A stretch of 64,000 nt of DNA from Nocardioides sp. SLBN-35 (GTDB lineage: Bacteria; Actinomycetota; Actinomycetes; Propionibacteriales; Nocardioidaceae), in the NCBI RefSeq assembly GCF_006715725.1, contig NZ_VFNU01000001.1:3844001-3908000 (forward strand), given 5' to 3'. The position numbers and the translations under genes are program-made. The notes under the pieces are model-generated. The model was not told the DNA's origin. It worked only from the letters and a program-made list of their open reading frames with translations, and ran no database searches. Below are positions 1 through 8,989 of this stretch, in pieces. Position 1 is the first letter of the stretch. Every line of letters starts with the position of its first letter.

Positions 1-329
1 TCGCGCCACAGCCGCTCGAGGGCGTAGAACTCGCGCTCCTCGGAGTGCTGGACGTGGATGACGACGTCGCCGTAGTCGAGCAGCACCCAGCGGCCGTCGC
101 GGTGGCCCTCGCGGCGGATCGGCTTGGCCTCGAGCTCGCGGAGCTTGTCCTCGATCTCGTCGACGATGGCGCGGACCTGACGGTCATTGGCGCCGGTGGC
201 GAGCAGGAAGGCGTCGGTGATGGCGAGCTGCTCGCTGACGTCGAAGGCGAGCTGGTCCGTCGCGAGCTTGTCGGCCGCGGCGAGGGCGGCGGCGTGGACG
301 AGCCGGACGGCGTGGTCGGTGGCGGTCAT
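1..329 (-). CDS. rsfS: Ribosomal silencing factor RsfS (3' end outside window)
   Basis: RsfS (Iojap family) binds ribosomal protein L14 on the 50S subunit and blocks subunit joining when nutrients are low. The visible 109 codons start [20 protein letters not shown] and contain the family core: [20 protein letters not shown], then [18 protein letters not shown], then [16 protein letters not shown]. The reading frame is open to the window edge, so only the C-terminus is missing. Its ATG overlaps the nadD stop codon (ATGA), and nadD-rsfS is the usual actinobacterial order, so the two are co-transcribed and probably translationally coupled. Identification is firm. Confidence 0.93.
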   Translation of the reverse strand, partial: MTATDHAVRLVHAAALAAADKLATDQLAFDVSEQLAITDAFLLATGANDRQVRAIVDEIEDKLRELEAKPIRREGHRDGRWVLLDYGDVVIHVQHSEEREFYALERLWR

Positions 330-955
330 GCGGTTTCCGTTCCGGGTGCGGCCGAGTAGAGGCCGTGCTTGGTGATGTACTGGACGACGCCGTCGGGGAC
401 GAGGTACCAGACCGGCTGGCCGGCCCGCTGTCGCTCGCGGCAGTCTGTTGACGAGATCGCCAACGCGGGGATCTCGACCATGGTGACCCGGTCGTGCGGG
501 ATCCGGGCCAGGGTGGCCGGGTCCATCTCCGACCCGGGCCGGGTGCAGCCGACGAAGTGCGCCAGCTCGAAGAGCTCGTCGGCGTCGCGCCAGCTGAAGA
601 TGTCGGTCAACGCGTCCGCACCGGTGATGAAGTACAGCTCCGCGTCGGGCCGCAGTGAGCGCAGGTCGCGCAGGGTGTCGCCGGTGTACGTCGGCCCGCC
701 GCGGTCGATGTCGACCCGGCTGACCGTGAACCGCGGGTTGGCGGCGGTCGCGATGACCGTCATCAGGTAGCGGTGCTCGGCGGGCGCGACCTGCCGGTCC
801 GCCTTCTGCCACGGCTGGCCGGTGGGCACGAAGACGACCTCGTCGAGATCGAACCAGCCCTGGACCTCCGAGGCGGCGACGAGGTGGCCGTGGTGGATGG
901 GGTCGAAGGTGCCGCCCATCACGCCGATCCGGGTGCGGCGCGGCGCGTCCGTCAC
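326..955 (-). CDS. nadD: Nicotinate-nucleotide adenylyltransferase NadD
   Basis: NadD transfers AMP from ATP to nicotinate mononucleotide, making deamido-NAD in cytosolic NAD synthesis. The 209-residue product has the nucleotidyltransferase signature [11 protein letters not shown] at residues 14-24 and the C-terminal ISSTxxR motif (ISSTDCR). I chose the GTG at 955 because the protein then begins about 13 residues before the GGTFDP motif, as in the family. The frame stays open to 1057, but that stretch is antisense-like Ser/Ala sequence and would overlap the small membrane gene upstream. It is the second gene of a cluster (membrane protein, nadD, rsfS). Confidence 0.93.
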   Translation of the reverse strand: MTDAPRRTRIGVMGGTFDPIHHGHLVAASEVQGWFDLDEVVFVPTGQPWQKADRQVAPAEHRYLMTVIATAANPRFTVSRVDIDRGGPTYTGDTLRDLRSLRPDAELYFITGADALTDIFSWRDADELFELAHFVGCTRPGSEMDPATLARIPHDRVTMVEIPALAISSTDCRERQRAGQPVWYLVPDGVVQYITKHGLYSAAPGTETA

Positions 956-980
956 CGATCCACCACTGTCTGCCTCGGGC

Positions 981-1145
981 TCAGCTGTGGTCGCGGCCGC
1001 CGCCGAACCAGACGAGGCCGAGGAGCAGGAAGAGGAGGAACGCCAGCACGCCGCCACCGATGAACCACGGGTTCACGGCGGGCTCGCCGTGCTCCTCCGC
1101 GGCGCGGGCGACAAGGAGGGCGACCTGGCTGATCTGGCTGAGCAT
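981..1145 (-). CDS. 54-residue single-pass membrane protein, function unknown
   Basis: This short frame encodes [19 protein letters not shown], then a Pro-Trp turn and a strongly hydrophobic helix ([20 protein letters not shown], about residues 29-48), and ends in a charged tail GRDHS. It lies 25 bases upstream of nadD on the same strand and has a plausible ATG. The layout is N-terminal amphipathic segment, one membrane span and a short tail. Small single-span proteins next to nadD are common in actinobacteria, but I know no function. It could help tether or regulate the nadD-rsfS products; that is only a guess from position. Confidence 0.7.
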   Translation of the reverse strand: MLSQISQVALLVARAAEEHGEPAVNPWFIGGGVLAFLLFLLLGLVWFGGGRDHS

Positions 1146-1188
1146 GGCGGCATGCTATCGAAAGACCGGCGCCCGGGATCCATCGCGG

Positions 1189-1223
1189 GGTCTCGTGACG
1201 CTCGCTGCGCGAGCGCGCCGAGC
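1189..1223. repeat. Partial copy of a dispersed repeat (GGTCTCGTGACG family)
   Basis: The segment begins GGTCTCGTGACGCTCGCTGC and continues GCGAGCGCGCCGAGC. The same GGTCTCGTGACG end appears, reverse-complemented, at 34078-34089, and a near copy (GGTCTCGAGACGGTCGCTGC) begins at 34145. It sits between two minus-strand genes. It looks like a degraded copy of a small dispersed element; no coding content. Confidence 0.5.
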
Positions 1224-1231
1224 CGGATGAC

Positions 1232-1693
1232 TCAGTGGACGGCGAAGTCGACGCCCAGGAACAGCAGGGTGAAGCGCACCGTGCGGCCGAGGAAGACGGT
1301 GGGCACGAACACCCACATCGGCATCTTCAGGATCCCGCCGATGGCCGCCATCGCCAGCAGCGGCGGGATGCCGGCGGAGGCGGCGAGGAACATGATCGCG
1401 GCGGCGTACCAGGGACGGCCCTGCATCCGCTGCATCCACTTGTCGTAGGACGCCTTGATCTTGGGGCCGGAGAGCTTCTTCTGGGCCCACTTCGACTCCG
1501 AGCCGCGACGAGCGGCCTCGTAGACGATCACCTTGCCGACGGTGGCGCCGGCACCGGCGGCGATGCCGAGCGAGATGGCGGTCGCCGTACCGGCCTCGGC
1601 GGCGCCGGCCCCGAGGATGTAGACCTCGATGGGCAGGAACGGGAGAAGGGCGGACGCGATGCTGAAGGCGAACGTCGTCAGCCACAGGATCAT
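1232..1693 (-). CDS. VTT/DedA-like small integral membrane protein
   Basis: A 153-residue membrane protein with hydrophobic spans near residues 2-25, 36-55, 95-120 and 125-150. The first part has the LPFLPIEVYILGAG pattern followed by a Gly/Ala-rich GIAAGAGATVGKVIVYEAARRG segment. The second half repeats that logic with SAGIPPLLAMAAIGG and LGRTVRF. This arrangement (Pro-rich re-entrant segment, then a Gly-rich helix and a conserved Arg) is typical of VTT/SNARE-associated (YqaA/DedA) proteins, some of which flip lipids. Its start codon overlaps the stop of the upstream CDP-alcohol phosphatidyltransferase (ATGA), so a joint role in phospholipid metabolism or transport is plausible. Family placement is moderate; substrate unknown. 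Confidence 0.7.
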   Translation of the reverse strand: MILWLTTFAFSIASALLPFLPIEVYILGAGAAEAGTATAISLGIAAGAGATVGKVIVYEAARRGSESKWAQKKLSGPKIKASYDKWMQRMQGRPWYAAAIMFLAASAGIPPLLAMAAIGGILKMPMWVFVPTVFLGRTVRFTLLFLGVDFAVH

Positions 1694-2352
1694 GCTGCCG
1701 GGGCCCCTTCGGGGCGGGCCTCGCGCGTCGGCACCGGCAGCCCGAGCTGGAGCAGCCAGCGCAGCGAGACGCACTTGAGCACGAGCAGCCCGATCGCGAT
1801 GACCGTGCCGAGCCACACCCACCCGCTGACCAGCAGGATGACGGCGAAGGCGCCGGAGTTGGCGGCCTTGCCGATGCGCGACCAGTTCCACAGGTAGATC
1901 CGGCGGTCGATCACGTGGAAGTAGTTGGGGCTGCGGATCGGCCAGGCGAGGAAGGCCAGCGACAGGTACATGTCGATGACCATGAACTCGAACAGGTAGA
2001 TCGCGATCGGGATCCCGATCCACTTCATCGGCTCGTCGCTGATCCATCCGCCCGGCTGCAGCCACACCAGCCCGACGTACAGCGCGCCGCAGCTGAGGCG
2101 GTCGCACATCATGTCGACGACTGCGCCCATCCGGGTCTCGCAGTCGCGCCAGCGCGCCCACTCGCCGTCGATGCTGTCGCCGACCCAGTAGGTGACCAGG
2201 CCGACCACGATCAGGGTCAGGCTGTGGTCGTACGCCGCCCACACCGCGATCGCGAGCGTGATGACGGTGCGGATGAACGTGATCACGGTCGCCCCGGTCA
2301 AGAGACGCTCGACCGACGGGTCGGCGTAGATCCGGTCCGGGGAGCCTGCCAT
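1690..2352 (-). CDS. CDP-alcohol phosphatidyltransferase family membrane enzyme
   Basis: These membrane enzymes displace CMP from a CDP-alcohol (usually CDP-diacylglycerol) with a second alcohol to make a phospholipid. The 220-residue protein carries the full catalytic signature D-x2-D-G-x2-A-R-x8-G-x3-D-x3-D at residues 59-84 (D59, D62, G63, A66, R67, G76, D80, D84), with about six membrane spans. I chose the ATG at 2352; the frame is open much further upstream only because the opposite-strand permease gene has no stops there. The acceptor alcohol (glycerol phosphate, inositol phosphate or other) cannot be told from sequence. It is first in a two-gene operon with the VTT-like protein. Confidence 0.88.
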   Translation of the reverse strand: MAGSPDRIYADPSVERLLTGATVITFIRTVITLAIAVWAAYDHSLTLIVVGLVTYWVGDSIDGEWARWRDCETRMGAVVDMMCDRLSCGALYVGLVWLQPGGWISDEPMKWIGIPIAIYLFEFMVIDMYLSLAFLAWPIRSPNYFHVIDRRIYLWNWSRIGKAANSGAFAVILLVSGWVWLGTVIAIGLLVLKCVSLRWLLQLGLPVPTREARPEGAPAA

Positions 2353-2441
2353 GCCGCGAAACCTACCCCGTTGCCGGAAGTGTCCTGACGCCAGACCCCC
2401 TGTGACTCGCAGGGATTCACCGACCGTCCACCTGGCGCTCC

Positions 2442-2447
2442 TAGCCT
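2442..2447 (+). promoter_or_regulatory. -10 box TAGCCT for a leaderless transcript
   Basis: TAGCCT lies six bases before the GTG at 2454. This spacing puts transcription initiation at or next to the start codon, as in many actinobacterial leaderless genes. The GTG opens a 20-codon frame, not the permease frame itself. Confidence 0.5.
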
Positions 2448-2453
2448 GGATCC

Positions 2454-2516
2454 GTGGCTGGCCACCTACTACGCGACACCGCCCATCCACGGATCCAGGC
2501 GGCCTCGCCATCGTGA
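2454..2516 (+). CDS. Possible 20-residue leader peptide upstream of the DMT permease
   Basis: From the GTG placed right after the -10 box the frame reads [20 protein letters not shown] and then stops at TGA. That TGA overlaps the GTG start of the permease gene as GTGA (2513-2516), the same arrangement as in coupled genes elsewhere in this window. This suggests a translated leader whose termination couples to the permease. It is short, so chance is possible; it has no run of one amino acid that would mark it as an attenuator. Confidence 0.35.
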   Translation: MAGHLLRDTAHPRIQAASPS

Positions 2517-3424
2517 TCTGGCTGGCGGTGGTGTTCGCGCTCGCGAGCGCGCTGACGACGGCCGTGTCGACCTCGACCCAGCACCTCGCCGCGCCGCGCG
2601 CCCCGTTGGTGGCACTGCTACTGGCAGCGGTGCTCGGTCCGGTCGGCTTCACCTTCCACGTGCTCGCGCTCGACCATGGCCCGATCGGGCTGGTCCAGCC
2701 GATCGCGATCCTGGGGATCGTGCTCGCGGTGCCGCTCCGCGCGGCGCTGGCCCGGACCCGGCCCGGTCGCGGCGAAGTGGCCGCGGTGGCGGTGACGGCG
2801 CTCGCGATCGCCGCGCTGCTGCTGGCCACCGACGCCCGCGAGAGCGCCGCGCCCCTCGATGCCGGGCAGCTGGTCGTCGCGGTCGGCGCCTGCGCGGTGG
2901 TGGCGGTGCTGCTCATCGCGGTGGCGGTCGGCGTACCGCACCCGACGAGCCGGGCGTTCCTGTTGGGCAGCGCGTCGGGGGTGCTGTTCGCGCTGATGTC
3001 CGTCCTCGTCGAGGCGGACCGGCTGTACGCCGTGCTCGCGGTCTGCGGCGTCGGCGGGGTGGTCGTCAACCAGCTCGCCTACCGGGCCGCGCGCCTCTCG
3101 GCGTCGATGCCGGTGCTCAACGTCGTCAATTGCCTGCTCACGCTGGGTTTCGCGCACCTCGTGCTCGGCGAGGTGCCCCACCGGACGCCGGTCTCGACCG
3201 CGGTGTCGGTCCTCGCGATCGCCGCGATGGCGTGGGGGTTGTGGAGGCTGGCGTCAGCGGACGTGGCCGTCGCCGATGACGACGTACTTGGTCGAGGTCA
3301 TCTCCGGCAGGCCCATCGGGCCGCGGGCGTGCAGCTTCTGGGTGCTGATCCCGATCTCGGCGCCGAAGCCGAACTCGCCGCCGTCGGTGAACCGGGTCGA
3401 CGCGTTGACCAGCACCGCGGCTGA
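2513..3424 (+). CDS. DMT-family (EamA-like) membrane permease with 3' read-through
   Basis: The first ~245 residues form about nine to ten hydrophobic helices typical of the drug/metabolite transporter superfamily, with the internal pattern [20 protein letters not shown] and [20 protein letters not shown]. The substrate is unknown. I chose the GTG at 2513 ([12 protein letters not shown]) because it begins directly at the first helix and overlaps the leader peptide stop. The last ~57 residues (after [10 protein letters not shown]) are hydrophilic and lie antisense to the 3' end of proA, a 171-base convergent overlap. The family normally ends near the last helix, so the natural stop may have been lost, or there may be a sequence error. 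Confidence 0.75.
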   Translation: MIWLAVVFALASALTTAVSTSTQHLAAPRAPLVALLLAAVLGPVGFTFHVLALDHGPIGLVQPIAILGIVLAVPLRAALARTRPGRGEVAAVAVTALAIAALLLATDARESAAPLDAGQLVVAVGACAVVAVLLIAVAVGVPHPTSRAFLLGSASGVLFALMSVLVEADRLYAVLAVCGVGGVVVNQLAYRAARLSASMPVLNVVNCLLTLGFAHLVLGEVPHRTPVSTAVSVLAIAAMAWGLWRLASADVAVADDDVLGRGHLRQAHRAAGVQLLGADPDLGAEAELAAVGEPGRRVDQHRG

Positions 3425-4504
3425 GTCGACCTCGGCCACGAAGCGGCGCGAAGCGGCGAGGTCCTCGGTGACGATCGCGTCGGAGTGACCGCTCGACCAG
3501 GTGCGGATGTGCTCCAGCGCCCCGTCGAGGTCGGGTACGACGCGCGCGGCGATGTCGAGTGAGAGGTACTCGGTCGCCCAGTCCTCGTCGGTGGCCGCGA
3601 CGACGCCGTCGAGGGCGCCGAAGGCGGCGTCGCCGTGGATCGTCACGTCGGCCTCCTGCAGCGCGGCGACGACGCGCGGCAGGAACTCCCCCGCGACGTC
3701 GGCGTGCACGAGCAGCGACTCGGCGGCGTTGCAGACGCTGGTGCGGTGCGTCTTGGCGTTGAGCACGATGGCGAGCGCCTTGTCGAGGTCGGCCGCCCGG
3801 TCGACGTAGACGTGGCAGTTGCCGACGCCGGTCTCGATCACGGGGACCGTGGACTCGTTGACGACCGACTGGATCAGGCCCGCTCCCCCGCGCGGGATGA
3901 GCACGTCGACCTGGCCACGCGCGCGCATCAGCGCCTTGACGCTGTCGTGGGTGTCGCCGGGGACCAGTTGGACGACGTCGGCCTCGAGGCCGGACGCGGA
4001 GACCGCGTCCCGCAGCACGGCCACGATGGCAGCGTTGCTCGAGCGGGCCGAGGACGAGCCGCGCAGCAGGACGGCGTTGCCGGACTTGAGGCAGATGCCC
4101 GCGGCGTCGGCGGTCACATTGGGCCGGGCCTCGTAGATCATGCCGACCACGCCGAACGGGACTCGCACCTGCCGCAGCTCGAGGCCGTTGGCCAGCACGC
4201 TGCCGCGCACCACCTCGCCGACCGGGTCGGCCAGCCCGGCGACCTCGCGCAGCCCCTGGGCCATGCCCTCGAGGCGCTCGGTGGTGAGACGGAGCCGGTC
4301 GATGATGTTGGGCGGCGTGCCGTCGGCCTCGGCGCGGGCGACGTCCTCGGCGTTGCCGGCGAGGATCTCGTCGGCACGGGCCAGCAGGGCGTCGGCCATG
4401 GCGTGGAGCGTGGCGTCCTTCTGGGAACGCGTCGCGAGCGCCAGCGAGCGGCTGGCGACCCGGGCGCGCTGGGCGACCTCGCGGACCTCGACCTCGGCTG
4501 TCAT
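3254..4504 (-). CDS. proA: Glutamate-5-semialdehyde dehydrogenase (gamma-glutamyl phosphate reductase) ProA
   Basis: ProA reduces gamma-glutamyl phosphate with NADPH to glutamate semialdehyde, the second step of proline synthesis in the cytosol. The 416-residue protein is the normal length and has the family motifs [19 protein letters not shown], the catalytic Cys region in [24 protein letters not shown], and the C-terminal [16 protein letters not shown] chose the ATG at 4504, seven bases after a TAGACT -10 box. The frame continues to 4600 but would run into the upstream gene. proB is not in the window. Confidence 0.95.
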   Translation of the reverse strand: MTAEVEVREVAQRARVASRSLALATRSQKDATLHAMADALLARADEILAGNAEDVARAEADGTPPNIIDRLRLTTERLEGMAQGLREVAGLADPVGEVVRGSVLANGLELRQVRVPFGVVGMIYEARPNVTADAAGICLKSGNAVLLRGSSSARSSNAAIVAVLRDAVSASGLEADVVQLVPGDTHDSVKALMRARGQVDVLIPRGGAGLIQSVVNESTVPVIETGVGNCHVYVDRAADLDKALAIVLNAKTHRTSVCNAAESLLVHADVAGEFLPRVVAALQEADVTIHGDAAFGALDGVVAATDEDWATEYLSLDIAARVVPDLDGALEHIRTWSSGHSDAIVTEDLAASRRFVAEVDSAAVLVNASTRFTDGGEFGFGAEIGISTQKLHARGPMGLPEMTSTKYVVIGDGHVR

Positions 4505-4511
4505 GGCACCA

Positions 4512-4517
4512 AGTCTA
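4512..4517 (-). promoter_or_regulatory. -10 box TAGACT for leaderless proA
   Basis: On the minus strand TAGACT is followed by seven bases and then the proA ATG at 4504. No purine-rich ribosome binding site lies between them, so proA is probably transcribed leaderless from its own promoter, although the upstream gene ends only eight bases before the box. Confidence 0.55.
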
Positions 4518-4524
4518 GAGAGGG

Positions 4525-5748
4525 TCAGCGACAGGGCCGCGACGTCGGCCGGATGCCGGGCCGGTGGGTGATCCGGGTGCTGGCGAACATCTTCTGCCAC
4601 TGGGTGTCGTACGCCGCGACCGCGGCCGGGTCGTGCACCTCGAAGGTCACCTCGTCGCTGCTCAGGCCCGGCGGCGACCAGTTCTCCGAGCCGGTCCAGA
4701 CCACCTGGGTGCCGGCGCCACGGAAGGTGCCGTCGACGGTGACGTACTTGAGGTGGGAGTAGCAGCGGGCCCCGAAGACCATCTCGTCGCCGGCGGTCGA
4801 CAGCTTCTCGCCCCAGTCCCAGTCGGCGATCCGGACCGGGATGCCGGCCTTCTGCAGGATCTTCACGACCGGCCCGCTCACGACCGAGCCCACGACGGCG
4901 ATGTCGCAGCCCTCGGCCCGCATCGAGGCGAGCTCGCGGGCCAGCGCCTCGCCGCGCCCGGCGTACCAGGCGTACATGTTGACCCGCACCACGCTGTGTC
5001 CCTGCCCGTCGCCGAAGCCGCCGGGCGCGGCGCAGTCCACCCGGCGCAGCCGCCGCAGCTGGGGGTCACCGGTCGCCGCCCGTGCGACCCGGACCCGCTG
5101 GAAGTCGGCGCCGACGGTCTCGCTGTCGTACTCCAGGTGCCGGGGCTCGGCCGTCCGGTCGCGCTTGAGCTGCTCGAACACCTGGGTCCACGCAGCGAAC
5201 AGCGCGTCGTCGTTGCTGAAGGTGAGCGCGTCGTTCCACTGGCCCGCCGCGGCGCCGTACCCGAGGTTGCTCGAGCTGCTGATCACCACGGAACGGGCCG
5301 CGCCGGACTGGCTGAACGAGTAGACCTTCATGTGCAGGTTGCCGGTGCGCGAGCCGTTGCGGCAGGCACTGGTGCAGATGTGGAGGAAGCTCTCGGCCTT
5401 GCGGTTGGCGCCGAGCCGCGCCCGGAGCCCGCGGATGGTCCGGCCGACGATGTTGTCGTTGACGACGATCTGCACGTGGACGCCGCGCTTGTGCGCCTTG
5501 AGCAGCAGCCGAGCGGTGTCGTTGCGGTCGATGTTGTACGTCGCGATCCGGATCGTCGAGCCCGGCGGGGCGTGCCGGATGGCCGCATGCACCTGCCGGA
5601 CCACCTTGGTGCGCGCCTTGAAGCCGCCCATCGGGTTGTTGAACGTCGGCCCGGTCGTGGGCTGCCAGGTGTCGTCCGCGGTGGCCGCGGGCACGGGTGC
5701 GACGAGCAGGGTGGCGAGCACCAGGAGCAGCGCGGCGACGGTCTTCAC
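4525..5748 (-). CDS. Secreted phospholipase D-like protein
   Basis: The protein begins with a typical Sec signal ([20 protein letters not shown], cleaved about AATA-DD). Two PLD half-domains follow: the first has the HxK pair at H139-K141 ([11 protein letters not shown]) with the following SSSNLG, and the second has H332-K334 ([10 protein letters not shown]) with [10 protein letters not shown] and a downstream acidic pair. Both HxK motifs are intact, so hydrolysis or transfer on phosphodiesters outside the cell is likely; lipid or nucleic acid as substrate is open. Start is the GTG at 5748; a promoter-like TTGGTC-17 bp-TAGTGT lies just upstream and a hairpin separates it from etfA. Confidence 0.85.
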   Translation of the reverse strand: MKTVAALLLVLATLLVAPVPAATADDTWQPTTGPTFNNPMGGFKARTKVVRQVHAAIRHAPPGSTIRIATYNIDRNDTARLLLKAHKRGVHVQIVVNDNIVGRTIRGLRARLGANRKAESFLHICTSACRNGSRTGNLHMKVYSFSQSGAARSVVISSSSNLGYGAAAGQWNDALTFSNDDALFAAWTQVFEQLKRDRTAEPRHLEYDSETVGADFQRVRVARAATGDPQLRRLRRVDCAAPGGFGDGQGHSVVRVNMYAWYAGRGEALARELASMRAEGCDIAVVGSVVSGPVVKILQKAGIPVRIADWDWGEKLSTAGDEMVFGARCYSHLKYVTVDGTFRGAGTQVVWTGSENWSPPGLSSDEVTFEVHDPAAVAAYDTQWQKMFASTRITHRPGIRPTSRPCR

Positions 5749-5803
5749 TCGAAGAACACTAAGCCACTTGATTTAATCGACCAAGGTGCGGGGTGAAAAG
5801 CAG

Positions 5804-5837
5804 CGCGGGACGCCGTACCGGAGTACGACGTCCCGCG
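5804..5837 (-). terminator. Hairpin after etfA, likely intrinsic terminator
   Basis: Arms CGCGGGACG (5804-5812) and CGTCCCGCG (5829-5837) pair perfectly, then one C/A mismatch, then CGTAC with GTACG around a CGGA loop. Reading on the minus strand the stem is followed by a short run TTTT (5796-5799). It lies 19 bases past the etfA stop and so probably ends the etfBA transcript before the phospholipase D-like gene. Confidence 0.75.
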
Positions 5838-5855
5838 GCCGGGTGAGCGGCTGGC

Positions 5856-6818
5856 TCAGCCCTTGCGCTTCTCGATCTCCGCGGTCACGGCCGGGAGGAC
5901 GGCGTGGAGGTCACCCACGACGCCGAAGTCGACGAGCTCGAAGATCGGCGCCTCCTCGTCCTTGTTGACCGCCACGATGGTCTTCGAGGTCTGCATGCCG
6001 GCGCGGTGCTGGATCGCACCGGAGATGCCGTTGGCGACGTAGAGCTGCGGCGAGACGACCTTGCCGGTCTGGCCGACCTGGAAGGTGTGCGGCTTCCAGC
6101 CGGAGTCGACGGCGGCACGCGAGGCGCCGACGGCGGCACCGAGCGCGTCGGCGAGGCCCTCGACCGCGGTGAAGTCACCGCCGGTGCCACGACCACCGGA
6201 GACCACGATCGCGGCCTCGGTGAGCTCGGGGCGACCGGTGGCCTGGCGCGGCTGCGCGGCGACGATCTGGGCGGTCTTGGCGCCGTCGGAGATCGCGGCG
6301 GCGAACTGCTCGACGGCACCGGCGCCCGCGCCCTCCTCCGGGGCGGCGGCATTGGGCTTGACCGCGATGATCGGCGTGCCCTTGACGACCTTGGCGTCGA
6401 CGGTGAAGTTGCCGGCGAAGACCGACTGGGTGGTGACGATGTCGTCACCGTTCACCTGGACGTCGACGGCGTCGGTGATCAGGCCCGAGGAGAGCTTGAT
6501 CGCGAGGCGGCCGGCGATCTCCTTGCCCTCGGCCGAGGCCGGGATCAGGATCGCGGCGGGCGAGGTCTTCTCGGCGAGCTGCTGGAGCACCTCGGCCTTG
6601 GGGGCCACGAGGTAGCCCTTGATCTCGGCGTCGTCGACGACGTAGACCTTGTCGGCGCCGTACGCCTTGACGGCGTCGGCGGCGGCAGCGGCCTTGTCGG
6701 CACCGCCGATGAAGACGGCCGAGGGGGATCCGATGCGCTTGGCGATCGCGAGCAGCTCGTAGGTGGGCTTGCGGACCGCGCCGTCGACGTGGTCGACCAG
6801 AACGAGAACTTCAGACAT
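5856..6818 (-). CDS. etfA: Electron transfer flavoprotein alpha subunit EtfA
   Basis: EtfA carries FAD and, with EtfB, passes electrons from acyl-CoA dehydrogenases to the membrane quinone pool. The 320-residue protein has the N-terminal ETF fold ([20 protein letters not shown]) and the C-terminal FAD domain with [30 protein letters not shown] and [20 protein letters not shown]. The ATG at 6818 is preceded by AGAGGAG. It follows etfB after 25 bases. The catabolic half of this window encodes three acyl-CoA dehydrogenase genes that could use such an ETF, although these genes are far away. Confidence 0.96.
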   Translation of the reverse strand: MSEVLVLVDHVDGAVRKPTYELLAIAKRIGSPSAVFIGGADKAAAAADAVKAYGADKVYVVDDAEIKGYLVAPKAEVLQQLAEKTSPAAILIPASAEGKEIAGRLAIKLSSGLITDAVDVQVNGDDIVTTQSVFAGNFTVDAKVVKGTPIIAVKPNAAAPEEGAGAGAVEQFAAAISDGAKTAQIVAAQPRQATGRPELTEAAIVVSGGRGTGGDFTAVEGLADALGAAVGASRAAVDSGWKPHTFQVGQTGKVVSPQLYVANGISGAIQHRAGMQTSKTIVAVNKDEEAPIFELVDFGVVGDLHAVLPAVTAEIEKRKG

Positions 6819-6843
6819 GACTAACCGATCTCCTCTGGGGCTC

Positions 6844-7644
6844 TCAGATGAACTTCTTCGACGCGAGGAACTCGACCAGCGCAGTGGCGCCCGACCCGTC
6901 CTCGTCCTTGACGATCTCACCGGCGGTGCGCGCGGGGCGGGCGGTCACGTTGTCGACCTTCGTCCACGCGGCGTCGAGGCCGACCTCGGAGGCGTCCACG
7001 CCGATGTCGGCGAGGGTCAGCGACTCGAGCGGCTTCTTCTTCGCGGCCATGATGCCCTTGAAGGACGGGTAGCGAGCCTCGCCCGACTGGTCGGTGACCG
7101 AGAGGACCAGCGGCAGGGTGCCGCCGACGACCTCGGTGGCGGTGTCGCCGTCACGCTTGATGCGGACCTGGTCGCCCTGGGTCTCGACGACGGCCGCGAG
7201 GGTGACCTGCGGCAGGCCGAGGCGCTCGGCGAGCATCGCCGGGACGACGCTCAGGCCACCGTCGGTCGACGCGAGGCCACCGACGACGAGCTCCGGGACG
7301 CCGATCTTCTCGATCGCCTTGGCGAGCACCAGCGAGGTCGCCACGGCGTCGGAGCCGGCGATCGCGTCGTCCTGCACGTGGACGGCCTTGTCGGCACCCA
7401 TCTGCAGCGCCTTGCGGACAGCGGCCTCGGCCTCGGCCGGACCGACGGTCAGCGCGGTGACGGTGATCTCCTCGTCGGCGCGCTTCTCCTTGATCTGGAG
7501 AGCCTGCTCGACGGCGTACTCGTCGAGCTCGGAGAGGAGACCGTCGACGCCGACGCGGTCGACAGTGTTGTCCGCCTCGAACTTCCGGTCACCCGTGGCG
7601 TCGGGGACGTACTTCACAAGGACGACAATGTTGGAGAGAGTCAT
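6844..7644 (-). CDS. etfB: Electron transfer flavoprotein beta subunit EtfB
   Basis: EtfB pairs with EtfA; it binds AMP and docks to the dehydrogenases. The 266-residue protein begins MTLSNIVVLVKYVPDATGDR and contains NTVDRVGVDGLLSELDEYAV, ALTVGPAEAEAAVRKALQMG and the docking/nucleotide region GLASTDGGLSVVPAMLAERL, all typical of the family. It is first in the etfB-etfA operon. The 164-base stretch upstream (7645-7808) has no gene; it holds a short inverted repeat CCCTGCC...GGCAGGG in what would be the 5' leader. Confidence 0.96.
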   Translation of the reverse strand: MTLSNIVVLVKYVPDATGDRKFEADNTVDRVGVDGLLSELDEYAVEQALQIKEKRADEEITVTALTVGPAEAEAAVRKALQMGADKAVHVQDDAIAGSDAVATSLVLAKAIEKIGVPELVVGGLASTDGGLSVVPAMLAERLGLPQVTLAAVVETQGDQVRIKRDGDTATEVVGGTLPLVLSVTDQSGEARYPSFKGIMAAKKKPLESLTLADIGVDASEVGLDAAWTKVDNVTARPARTAGEIVKDEDGSGATALVEFLASKKFI

Positions 7645-7808
7645 GGTTGTGGCCGGACCGGCCCCTTCCTGTGCAACGTGAGCCCTGCCGCGTGATCGGG
7701 CAGGGAACAGCTCTGGTCCGCTGAGGACAGCGTCTCGCAGGCTACCGCCCGGTCACCAACGACGGGAACCTCGTCCACGTGGCGTCCGCCACAGGGAACC
7801 CGCCGGGG

Positions 7809-8207
7809 TCAGGGCCGGATGATCCGCTCGAGCACGCGCCCGACGACGAGGTAGACGACCGAGGCGAGGCCGTAGTTGAACAGCGCGGTCTTGACCACGG
7901 CGTTCTTGCCGGCGAACGCCTTCACCGGGTTGTCGAGGTCGAAGAAGCCCAGGTCGAAGACGTCGGCGAGGTCGCGGACCACCTTGACCAGGCTGTTCTT
8001 GTCGTTGGCCTCGAGCGCATAGGTGAACGCCGCGATCGCCAGGACCAGGGCGAGCGCCATGCACACCATCCACACGACGCGGGCGATGTTGTCGCGGACG
8101 CGGGCGGCGGTCAGCGAGCGGGTCGCCGCGGGCGTCGTCCGGCCGTGCTGGTCGGTGGCGCCGTCGGCCGTCGTGTTGTTGTCGTCACTCTTGCTCACCG
8201 GGCTCAC
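7809..8207 (-). CDS. Small two-span membrane protein, function unknown
   Basis: A 132-residue protein (VSPVSKSDDNNTTADG...) with a polar, Ser/Thr/Asp-rich N-terminal tail of about 40 residues, then a hydrophobic helix (VVWMVCMALALVLAIAAFTY), a loop containing DLADVFDLGFFDLDNPVKAF, and a second helix (ALFNYGLASVVYLVVGRVLE) ending in a short basic tail. I chose the GTG at 8207 because it overlaps the stop of the enoyl-CoA hydratase gene as GTGA; a second GTG lies nine bases later. Coupling to the hydratase is clear from the overlap; no function can be assigned. Confidence 0.75.
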   Translation of the reverse strand: MSPVSKSDDNNTTADGATDQHGRTTPAATRSLTAARVRDNIARVVWMVCMALALVLAIAAFTYALEANDKNSLVKVVRDLADVFDLGFFDLDNPVKAFAGKNAVVKTALFNYGLASVVYLVVGRVLERIIRP

Positions 8208-8989
8208 CGCCCCTCGAAGGTGGCCTTGCCCGGGCCGTTCTCGATGAAGGACCGCATGCCGGTGCGGCTGTCCTCGGTGGCGAAGATCGCCGCGAAGCTG
8301 TGCCGCTCGACCTGCAGGCCGGTCTCGAGGTCGACCTCGAGGCCGCGGTCCACGCTCTCCTTGATCGCCCGCAGCGCGTACGGCGCCGCGGTGGCGAACG
8401 TCGACGCCCAGGCCACGGCCTCGGCGTAGACGTCGGCAGCGGGGACGACACGGTCGACGAGGCCGATCGCCAGCGCCTCCTCGGCCTTCACGAACCGCCC
8501 GGTGTAGAGCAGGTCCTTGGCCTTGCTGGGCCCGACCAGCCGGGGCAGCCGCTGGGTGCCGCCGGCACCCGGGATGATGCCGAGCAGGACCTCGGGCTGG
8601 CCGAGGACCGCGTTCTCCGCGGCGAAGCGCACGTCGGCGGCGAGCGCGAGCTCGCAGCCACCGCCGAGGGCGTAGCCGTTGACGGCCGCCACGACCGGCT
8701 TGGGGATCCGGGCCACCGCGTTGACGGCGTCCTGCAGCCTCTGCACGCGGTCGACCATGTCCGTGTAGGACATGTCGGCCATCTCCTTGACATCGTTGCC
8801 GGCGGCGAACACCTTCTCGCCACCCCACACGACGACCGCACGGACGTCGCTGCGGTCGGTCGCCTCGGCGGCGGCGAGCGCCAGCTCGTCCTGGACCTGG
8901 ATGCTGATCGCGTTCATCGCCTTGGCCCGGTCGAGCCGAATGGTCCCGACGCCGTCGGCGACCTCCAAGCGCACGAACTCCGCAGTCAT
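8204..8989 (-). CDS. Enoyl-CoA hydratase/isomerase family protein
   Basis: A 261-residue crotonase-fold enzyme. The oxyanion-hole segments are visible as KVFAAGNDVKEM and VNGYALGGGCELALAADVRF, and the catalytic loop as PEVLLGIIPGAGGTQRLPRL, whose E and following residues match true enoyl-CoA hydratases rather than only isomerases. It adds water to trans-2-enoyl-CoA in beta-oxidation, in the cytosol. The ATG at 8989 has GAGGGAG upstream. It is first in a two-gene operon with the small membrane protein. Confidence 0.92.
   Translation of the reverse strand: MTAEFVRLEVADGVGTIRLDRAKAMNAISIQVQDELALAAAEATDRSDVRAVVVWGGEKVFAAGNDVKEMADMSYTDMVDRVQRLQDAVNAVARIPKPVVAAVNGYALGGGCELALAADVRFAAENAVLGQPEVLLGIIPGAGGTQRLPRLVGPSKAKDLLYTGRFVKAEEALAIGLVDRVVPAADVYAEAVAWASTFATAAPYALRAIKESVDRGLEVDLETGLQVERHSFAAIFATEDSRTGMRSFIENGPGKATFEGR

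Noticed and set aside
7645..7808. Possible riboswitch before etfB
   Set aside because: Only a 7-base inverted repeat is visible, with no known aptamer pattern.
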